Below, in pieces: positions 56,272-64,000 of a stretch of 64,000 nucleotides of DNA. The stretch covers positions 2,298,668-2,362,667 of the forward strand of contig CM055108.1 of the NCBI GenBank assembly GCA_029204225.1. The letters run 5' to 3'. Position 1 is the stretch's first letter, and each line of letters starts with the position of its first letter. The notes below the pieces were generated by a model. That model saw only the letters and a list, made by a program, of their open reading frames with translations, ran no database searches and was not told where the DNA came from. This DNA comes from Diphasiastrum complanatum (Eukaryota > Streptophyta > Lycopodiopsida > Lycopodiales > Lycopodiaceae). The position numbers were made by a program, and so were the translations under genes.

Positions 56272-57452
56272 GTGCCAAATCTCTCTCACTTCTTAACTAG
56301 GGTTAGGGTTGCCTTGGGATCTGCCATTACTAACAAATCTACCATTCCACCATTACCTCCACCACCTACTGCCATCTCCACGTCTTCAATTACACTTAAC
56401 ATGGGCCTTGATACCATTCCAAAAGAACAATCTCCCGTACATATTTTCCCTCTACTTGACTCTTCGATAAACGTAGACAATTTTGCCTTACACTTACTAA
56501 CGCAAACCCAATCCACCATTGTAACAACCATTCTCGTCCATTCTTCTCCTTCACAAGCTAATTCACCTCCAAAACACCAATCACCTCTACAATCAACTCC
56601 TCCAAAATCTCAACCCCCTCCACCTACTCAAAATACATCTTCTCCATCAATTCTAGATCTCCTTCCATATGACCCTATGCCTTACTCCCACTATGGATGC
56701 CCCTTCCCTGACCTTGGACCTTGGGAGCAATCACCACTACAGGCCCAAAAAGTGATATGCTTGGTGAACGAGCTGCAATACAGCATTCTCGACACATTGT
56801 TAGGCCAGCACGCACTAAGGCAAGTAGACGATGGAGCCATTGCACATCTTCAGCAAGAGAAAGTTGGTGGCTGATTCCAATCAACAACAATAGCAAATCA
56901 AGAATCTAAATGCATACATCCAACAGCAGCAACAGATGCTCAACCACCTTCACAACCAAATCCAGTTGAAAGATCAACAAATATCTCAACTGCAAAATCT
57001 CACGGTAGCTCTTACTACGGAAAAGGATGATGCCTTAGTAGTTGCAATAGCAGCACGTTCTACTATAAAGGATCAGCTGGAAGAGGTCAACTTCACCAAC
57101 TTCGCATCTTCACCTATTCTTGAGGAAACTCAGATTCTAGTGGAGGCATATCAAAAGTTGGCACAAAGGCCACGATGGAGCAACATAGTCAAATGCAAAA
57201 ATCATATACTACTTCTATCAAGGCCCTAAACCAACATATTGCCACCCTGGAAGAAAATTTAAAGGTGGCCACCCAATCGACACCTTTTGTCCATGCAGAA
57301 CATGCCCAGTTTCACCAATCACGGCATTATTATGATGGATCAGATGGTGGTGATTGGGCAGATTTTCAAGGGCCTCTAGCAACAAATCAGGGGTCGACAT
57401 TTCAAGGCCCATCTCAAGTGTCGGCAGCTCCTCCACCAGCCACCAACTCGTA
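56272..57452 (+). pseudogene. Element X: proline-rich and coiled-coil Gag-like region
   Basis: ATG at 56272 opens 200 codons: a proline/serine-rich middle (PPLPPPPTAISTSS, SPPKHQSPLQSTPPKSQPPP) and YGCPFPDLGPWEQSP. After a stop, other frames give coiled-coil-like heptads (LNHLHNQIQLKDQQISQLQN; SIKALNQHIATLEENLKVA) and a glutamine-rich linker. I recognise no family. The position before a polypurine tract and LTR suggests a Gag-like protein of a non-autonomous element. Frame changes at about 56872 and 57175 break it. Confidence 0.45.
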
Positions 57453-57599
57453 GGACACTGGTGGTCTTTCCTCCCCACATCTTTTCCACGCTTCCACCTC
57501 TAACCCCATTGACACAACTAACTTTCTTTCATCCAACTCCAATTTTCTCCTGAATCCTAATGCATTGCTGAATCCAATCTGTCACTACCTCTCTCCTCT

Positions 57600-58440
57600 C
57601 AACCCGATCCACAAGAGGAACATGCCTTGGTAGCTGAAGCACCCTCAATAAGGCAGTGGATCACTCCAAATATGCGTAGCAAGGAATTGTTGATATCTCA
57701 AGAGTTCGCCAAGAAGTTTCAAACCAAGGAGTGGGGCGGCTAAATTCTTCCGAACCTCGATCAATGCAAAACTCATAAAAAAGCGGTCAAACTCCTTGAT
57801 CCACAATTAACTTAGCGCCATCAACTCTTTTTGCAAAGCAAGGCTTCCATGGCACAGTATCTCGGCACACTAGCTTATGCGCACCAATCCATATTACTAT
57901 CCGGTCGTTCGTCAAGAACCATTTTCTGACACAAAGGTGAAAAATAAGACTTATTGGCCCAAGCTGACAGGTGTGAATATCGGCAACCTTGCTCATGACA
58001 TGATCACAAATTGTTGTGTCTTCTACCAACAACATCATGGCAACCTCGACCGTGATGTGTATAATATTTTGCAGACAATTGCGGCCTGGTGGCATCTTTA
58101 GCAGAATTACAAGATTATTGGGATTGGGGACTCCCATCAATCGCCATCAATATCAATCGGCCATTACAGACTGAAGCTGACTACATCAATGTAGCACGAT
58201 TCTATTACAGGACAGCTCTCACTTTGGCACTCCATGTTGATATGGTCGCCCATGACTTTCTGCGGGTATGCTCCATTATTATTCTTCGAGGCCCTTCCTT
58301 AACAAATTGCACTGGCAAATGATGGAAGGAATCAGCAAGAAGATCTATCAAAACCGCCAACAACAATCTCGCCTCCAAGAAGCCCAACAAATCCGGGATG
58401 AAAAAGCTTGGATTGGTGTGGGACCACCAATCCAATAAGG
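57600..58440 (+). pseudogene. Element X: unrecognised second protein, broken
   Basis: Open pieces in several frames: RTNPYYYPVVRQEPFSDTKV, then YWPKLTGVNIGNLAHDMITN and CCVFYQQHHGNLDRDVYNIL; then LAELQDYWDWGLPSIAININ and RPLQTEADYINVARFYYRTA. The composition is protein-like, and the pieces follow one another, so one ancestral protein is likely. No retroelement domain is recognisable. It ends at a GA-rich polypurine tract (58436-58450). Confidence 0.45.
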
Positions 58441-58450
58441 AGGAGGAGGA

Positions 58451-59206
58451 TGTTAGCAACACAATGAAAAATAAAAAGTAATAAAACTCCGTGGCATGTG
58501 TATTGTAAGTCCACGTACGAGTAAATGTTAATAAACTTCTACTATGGCATGTATTTTATAAGTTCATGGGTAGAAGATTAAATAATCAGAAACTTAATCT
58601 TAGACTTAGAACTTAAACTTAAGAAACTTAAGCTTAGAAGTAAAAGATTCTAAGTTAGCTTAAGTTTTAAAGTTAGAGATTCTAAAGTTCTAAATTAGAA
58701 GTTGAGAAGCCTTAAAATGGTATGTTTAGAAACTAATCCCATAAGTTAGTGGAAGCTTACAGAAGGCCCTTCTTACTATAGGAAGAGAGGCATTTCCCGT
58801 GTAAATAACACTTTATGATTATGACAAATTGCTCTTATTATTGTCTTGTGATTTCATTGTGTTCCCTTTGGGAAGGTGCTCGGGCCTCCTCTTGCCTCCT
58901 TTTCATCATTTTTTAATGTGGCATGCTTTTTACTTAGTTTAGCCACAATATATTTTATCTCCCTTTGGGTGTTAGGTAGAATTTAGATTAGGCACCCAAT
59001 GCTAGTAGGGTAAGCCTTTTATGTTCTTTAGTAGATATTGGCTAGTTGGCAAAGCCTTAGTCAAACCTTATCCAAGCACCAGTTTGGAAGCCTTGGTGTT
59101 CTCCTTTTGTATGTTCTTTATTTGCATTTGTAAGCTTGTAGAACTCAGAAGATGGATGACCAGTCTACCACTATACTACAACCCGAACCTTCATTAGACC
59201 TAGCCA
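58451..59206 (+). repeat. 3' LTR of element X
   Basis: It starts TGTTAGCAACAC after aaggaggaggagga and ends gacctagcca. The end is set by the inverted copy at 44523-44638. About 756 bp. Confidence 0.75.
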
Positions 59207-59421
59207 TCGTAATGGAGTAGAAAGACTTTTAACAAAAGGGAAGAGAGAGCATCAGGCTTCCCAACTGATGCTTGGAAAACTAATTTTACGACTTAACTAG
59301 ACTTAATCTAAGGCTTGGATAAGGCTTTCCCAACTAACCAAGAACCGCTAACTAAATCCTTTTGTGGTAGTGATCGCAGGAAGAAGATTGTTGATTCGAG
59401 AGGAGAGAGAAAGAGCACGTT

Positions 59422-59571
<150 letters not shown>

Positions 59572-59780
59572 CGCGTTGAGAGAGAGAATATAAAAATCTG
59601 ACGAAAGTCAATTACGCTAGGTAATGGTCATTGGTCGGGCCATTACCATGAAGAATCCGATCCCCTAGCATCTCGTGGCCTCCGCCACTCGCTATTGGGT
59701 CTCGGATTATTCATGGTAATCAAGTTCACTGGAGCAGCAACCGGAGGTGGTTTGGGTCTTGCAGGACAATCTTTATAACA

Positions 59781-60680
59781 GTGTCCATAATTCTGGAGTT
59801 AGTGCATTCTGACATCTGTGGGCCTTTCAATGTGATCTTAGTAGGAGGCTCAAAATATTACATAACCTTCATTGATGATTATAGTAAATTTGCCAAAGTG
59901 TACTTTATTCATAATAAATCTAAAGCACTTGATAAACTCACAGAATATGTGAATTGGACAGAGAGATGCACAAGCAACAAAGTGAAAGAAATCAGGACAG
60001 ATTGAGGTGGCAAATACATCTCGAATCACTTCAGTGACTTCTGCAATGATCGTGGCATCATTCACAAAATGATGACAGCCTACACACCACACAACGGTAT
60101 AGGACCCTGATGGAATCTGTCAGATGCATGATGGCCTACTCGAAGGCTCCAAGGGTATTGTGGGCTAAAGCAGTAGCTACAGCTGCATACATTCGGAACA
60201 GAACAAGGAAGTCTGGTGTCCCTCACACGACACCACACGAATTATGGTGGGGTAGAAAGCCCAACCTGTCTCACATCAGAATCATTGGTTGTACAGCTTA
60301 TGCACATATTCCTGATAAGCTTCGAAAGAAGCTTGATGAGAAAGCTGAACAGGGATTTCTGGTGGTTATGACAACAATTCATCATACCACAGAGTCTACA
60401 TGCCAGACACGAACACTGTGGAAACAGTGAGAGATGTCAGATTTGATGAGAGCAGGATAATGGCCAATGATAATCCTGTCATCTATGAGGTTCTGGAAAG
60501 ATAGTACTATGATTTTCCACCAGTGACAGAGGGAGCAAAAGACGAACACAAAAACAAAGATTTTCGAGTCGCTTCACATTCGAGTGACGAATCAAAAGAC
60601 GAAAGATTCAAGAGGCAGCCTATTGCTACAGTACTTGTAAACCAAGTTGGTTCCGGACCTAGCAGAGCAGACAAAGGCAA
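59781..60680 (+). pseudogene. Ty1/copia integrase fragment
   Basis: The translation reads LELVHSDICGPFNVILVGGS, then KYYITFIDDYSKFAKVYF, a stop before GGKYISNHFSDFCND, then TPHNG. After a frame change it reads VRCMMAYSKAPRVLWAKAVA, AAYIRNRTRKSGVPHTTPHE and GCTAYAHIPDKLRKKLDEKA. This is the integrase catalytic core and C-terminal region. From about 60430 a linker (VTEGAKDEHKNKDF) continues to about 60680. There sequence from a different, oppositely oriented copia begins. The stops and missing RT make it inactive. Confidence 0.85.
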
Positions 60681-60684
60681 AGGC

Positions 60685-61940
60685 TTTGTTGTAGTGGTGA
60701 GAGCTTTATACTTGGCCTCGGTTGAAGAAAGTGAGATGGTTTCTTGTTTCTTTGACGACCAAGAAACTAATCCTCCACCAATGAATGTTGCATAGGCACT
60801 TGTGGACGTCCTATCCCTTTTTTCACCTACAAAGTCCGAGTCACTAAAGGCATGCAAATCAATGGCATCTCCTCTATAGAGAATTCCATGATCTAGAGTA
60901 TCCGAGATGTATCTCAAGATCCTATCACTAATGGATCTTGCTTATATTGACTTAGCATACACACACTAAAGCATATATCAAGCCTATTTATGGTGATCCA
61001 CATTAACGAGCCTATAAGTTGCCTATAAAGAGTGATGTCTATAAAGGATGCTTCATCACTTTTATTGAGCACTTTTACATCTTGCTCCATTAGTGTTTCT
61101 ACATGCTTGAAGTCTTGCATCTTGAATCTATTGAGCAAACTTCATAAATACTTAGATTGACTAATGAAGATGAAATCTGAACCTCTAAGTACTTCTATGC
61201 CCAATATAAAGTGAATTTGACCAAGATCTACCATCTTAAATTCTAGTAATAGATTTTTCTTGGTTTTCTCAATACCATCAGAGTTATCACCACTAAGGAT
61301 GATGTCATCTACATAAATCAATAAAAGTACAATGCCATTGGCTTCATACATTAAAACTTGAAATGAGTGCAAAAGATGAAGATGGATTACCCTCGGCTTG
61401 TTTCCCTTTGTCATGGTATGTGAGCCTCAATGGCTCCATTCTTACCCTTGATGATCTTCTTGGAGTAATTGGTTCACTTGTCTCTAGCTCCTCCTCAAGA
61501 TCTATGACATCTTGATCCTCGGCCACCTCCCTCTTGATAGGTGATTTGACTGAGCCATCAACAAGTTTATGCATATTATCCTCATCAAAAATGATATCTC
61601 TAGAAACAATAATTTTTTTTGAGAATGTATACCTTATATCTCTTGCTTGCTGTGCCATACCCGAGCATAATACCTTTGATTGATGATGGATCTTCCTTGG
61701 TCATTTTCTCCAAAGGTGTATGCACATATCAAATGCATCCAAACACCTTTAAGTCTTTGAGATTTGGCTTCCTGCCACACAAGACTTCAAAGGGTGTTTT
61801 GCCTTCAATAGAGCTACATGGAACTCTATTCATCAAAAGGTTAGCATAAGTAAGAGCTTCTCCCCAAAAAGATTTTGGTAAACATGCATTAATCCTTAAG
61901 GCTTTAGTTCATTCACACAATGTCCTATTCCTCCTCTTGG
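60685..61940 (-). pseudogene. Ty1/copia integrase end, partial RT and RNase H
   Basis: Minus-strand order: integrase end (FWGEALTYANLLMNRVPCSS, RKPNLKDLKVFGC), then SKKIIVSRDIIFDEDNMHKL and a linker (PITPRRSSRVRMEPLRL). Most of RT is deleted; the palm survives (GIVLLLIYVDDIILSGDN, GQIHFILGIEVLRGSDF). Then come TLYRQLIGSLMWI and RNase H (DLHAFSDSDFVGEKRDRTST, LVSWSSKKQETISLSSTEAK). Stops and frame changes separate the pieces. At about 60690 it is cut by the plus-strand copia. Confidence 0.88.
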
Positions 61941-62885
61941 CTAACTCATTCTAAACATCTTTGTAACTATGGCCTGTCATCACGAGTGACTCCGATAAGT
62001 TCTACCTGCTTGACATTCATCAATGTATTACTACAATTACAAATAGCAGATCTGTAGTTTCATTACTATAATCTTAAATGTATACAACAGATAAACTCCA
62101 ATTCTCATTTGCAACACTCCTTGATTATTCTGGAAACTTCACAAACACTCATCACAAATATGAACAACAAATGGTGCACAGATCTGATAAGAAGTATTCC
62201 AAAGGTTCTCATAGCAATGACAATAATTCTTACGATTCTATGCAACAATACACATCACATTATCAACTCTACTCAACATTAGTTTGATCATCAATGCAAC
62301 CTATTGGTTATCCTTATTTGAATTTCTCGATATGTATCTTGACAAATCTCTAGCTCTATGCTTGCTCAATCCTCCATGACCACTCTCCTGTCTTCAACTA
62401 TCAACAACAAAGGCGCTCCTCTCTTCATCAGTTTCTCTTTTCTACCTTATCTCATACTGGCTTTTTATTTGCCTGCCATTCAGTTTCTTGGATATCGCTT
62501 TCTACAACCGAGCAACTTATGGTCTTACACAACAAGATGCCATGGTTGGAAGTCTAGTTACTTTTAAGAACGACAAAAAAACTTAGATCAATCGGTAGTA
62601 AGTTAACCCTGATATGGTAGTTGTATTCACTTATGATGTGGAGAATTTATCTTTGTTGATTCTAAAAAATCTTGAGTTTCTATGTATAGAATGTTGATTT
62701 TCTTGCTGATCTACCTTTCACACATGTATTGTATTGTATTACTGTTATATGGACAGGGACAATACTAAGTTAGATCTAAGTGGTTATGATCAGATCTTGA
62801 TGCATTTCTTAATTCTAGCATGTATAAAGTAGTGATTTCTATGTTGTTGATGATTCTAGATGTGTGATCAAACATTTCTATCAAT
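61941..62885. other. No recognised feature
   Basis: Short frames only. A 69-codon plus-strand frame at 62358 is hydrophobic but has no motif. Confidence 0.4.
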
Positions 62886-62889
62886 GACT

Positions 62890-63118
62890 TAAACATTTTG
62901 TGGTTCGGAAAATGCTTGACCAAGCAAACTTGTGGATGCTCCATCTAGCTTGAAGCTTTTTCCATCATTAAAGATTACATATCTACTAATTACAATCTTT
63001 TCAGTAGAGATTACGTAGATCCTATAAGCTTTGCTTGAAGAGCAATAACCAACACATATTACCTTCATTGAATTAGGATCCTATTTTGTTCTTACATTAA
63101 GAGATACATGCACAAAGC
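62890..63118 (-). pseudogene. Ty1/copia integrase C-terminal fragment
   Basis: Minus-strand translation KICFVHVSLNVRTK, a stop, DPNSMKVICVGYCSSSKAYR, then IYVISTEKIVISRYVIFNDG. This matches the conserved copia C-FVH...K.DP.s.KcifvGY...KgYr.y...t.k...sRdV.F stretch. Neighbouring sequence on both sides does not continue the element. Confidence 0.75.
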
Positions 63119-63124
63119 ATATTT

Positions 63125-64000
63125 TTGTCGGATGTTTCCTCTTATGAGAACAAATATGAAAAAAACATTATCCAACAGAACTCACTTGTGAAGAATGCAA
63201 GAATTTTTTCGAATGTATTTGAGGACTTGACGGCTTTCATTTCAACATGCTCCAATTTCGGTGTTTCCGACAAAAATCTTCTTCTAATAATCTTCTCCCA
63301 ATTTTGGATGACTCGTCTTCGCTATAAATGAAGCTTTAAGTGCATTTGAGTCTCTCACTTTCTTGGAAATAAGGTCAAAGTCTTTGCCTTTCAATGAGTC
63401 TATTGGGTAGCCATCTTTGTTGGATGAGATCAAACCCACCAACAAATAATCAAGACTAGTTTAAGTGATGTCAGATGACCGGTGGTTCAAGTATGTATAT
63501 GTACCCAAATGACTGTCATCTACCGATATTTCTTAAAGCGCTTGCGAGCATGTAGAAAGTGCTTGGAATGTATGGACAAATCATACCACTGCATAGTTCT
63601 CTGGATGGGTTGCATTAGAAATTGCTTTTAAGAATTTACAAAAGCATTCCTTTGGTCACTCCAATTCACTATCATGAGATGCGTCTAGCACAACCAAACT
63701 TATCTTTTTCTTTACATCTGCAATCTGACCCTCTTGAGAAGAATTCAAAGCCTTTCCTGCATATAAAATGATCCAAGGCTCAAGACTTTAGCTCACAACA
63801 TTATGCTCTACGAAATCATATTTACACTTTCCACTAGAAAGGACAATAGTAGGAAGAGCCTATGTCTTGACAAATCTTTTTGCTGCAGCCTCACACCAAG
63901 AGAAGCATCTGCGACACATATCATCAATAAAAACAATGTCTATTTGATATCTTGAGAATGCATCAACTTGTGACAGGTTGACAACATAGTCTTCACGCAA
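63125..64000 (-). pseudogene. Unrecognised decayed coding stretch
   Basis: In one minus-strand frame long open pieces alternate with single stops: VVNLSQVDAFSRYQIDIVFI then DDMCRRCFSWCEAAAKRFVK; KKKISLVVLDASHDSELE; LDYLLVGLISSNKDGYPIDS; KGKDFDLISKKVRDSNALKA. Regular amino-acid use over about 280 codons with few frame changes suggests a former gene, continuing beyond the window. I cannot assign a family. A copia relation near VFIDDM is possible but not convincing. Confidence 0.35.

Overview
This window looks like nuclear DNA from a flowering plant. The evidence is the transposon content: plant-type Ty3/gypsy and Ty1/copia elements with primer sites matching plant initiator tRNA-Met (and one tRNA-Asp-like site), a DUF659-type hAT transposase with introns, a CACTA-type transposase piece, a LINE, and very long GA/TC microsatellites. 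I cannot name the species. I see no intact host gene. The only piece I attribute to a host gene is a decayed RelA/SpoT-homologue exon (16446-16655, minus). There are no rRNA or tRNA genes and no CRISPR array.

Layout. 1-6430: three decayed gypsy elements in the same orientation, each ending in a polypurine tract and an LTR start. 6431-8150: nothing recognised. 8254-14936: a LINE split by a hAT element of about 4.7 kb with an 8-bp target duplication; the LINE ends in a long TC microsatellite. 14940-20290: non-coding DNA with a palindrome, the RelA/SpoT-like exon and one arm of a 355-bp inverted repeat (other arm at 26254). 20295-26800: fragments of copia gag, gypsy protease and CACTA transposase. 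26800-32390: mostly unrecognised, plus a copia fragment and a TC tract. 32390-43860: a rearranged nest. An older copia (H) received a gag-ORFX element (E2). E2 then received a copia with unusual LTR ends (Q). A 5.4-kb inversion later separated Q gag from Q pol and also split a neighbouring gypsy integrase. 44523-45230: two LTR pieces of one family in opposite orientation. 45406-54274: a copia element (C1) split by a complete, very young gag-ORFX element (E1, 48171-53744). 54280-56250: the 5' part of a minus-strand gypsy. 56272-59206: a plus-strand LTR element (X) with proline-rich and coiled-coil proteins that I do not recognise. 59400-64000: a GA tract, three copia fragments and an unrecognised stretch.

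The main find is the E1/E2 family. E1 has LTRs differing at one of 647 positions, the 5-bp target duplication ATGGA, a primer site, a polypurine tract and one uninterrupted frame of 1,030 codons. The frame encodes a copia Gag with a zinc knuckle fused to about 760 residues that replace protease, integrase and RNase H and end 13 bp before the 3' LTR. Within this extension is a stretch that follows the order of copia reverse transcriptase palm motifs, but the catalytic YVDD is YDGG and the usual LYGLKQAPR stretch is missing. E2, clearly older, keeps the same extension open over long stretches with YDGD. This suggests a non-autonomous lineage that has preserved a Gag-linked, catalytically dead RT-like protein and relies on enzymes from relatives such as C1.
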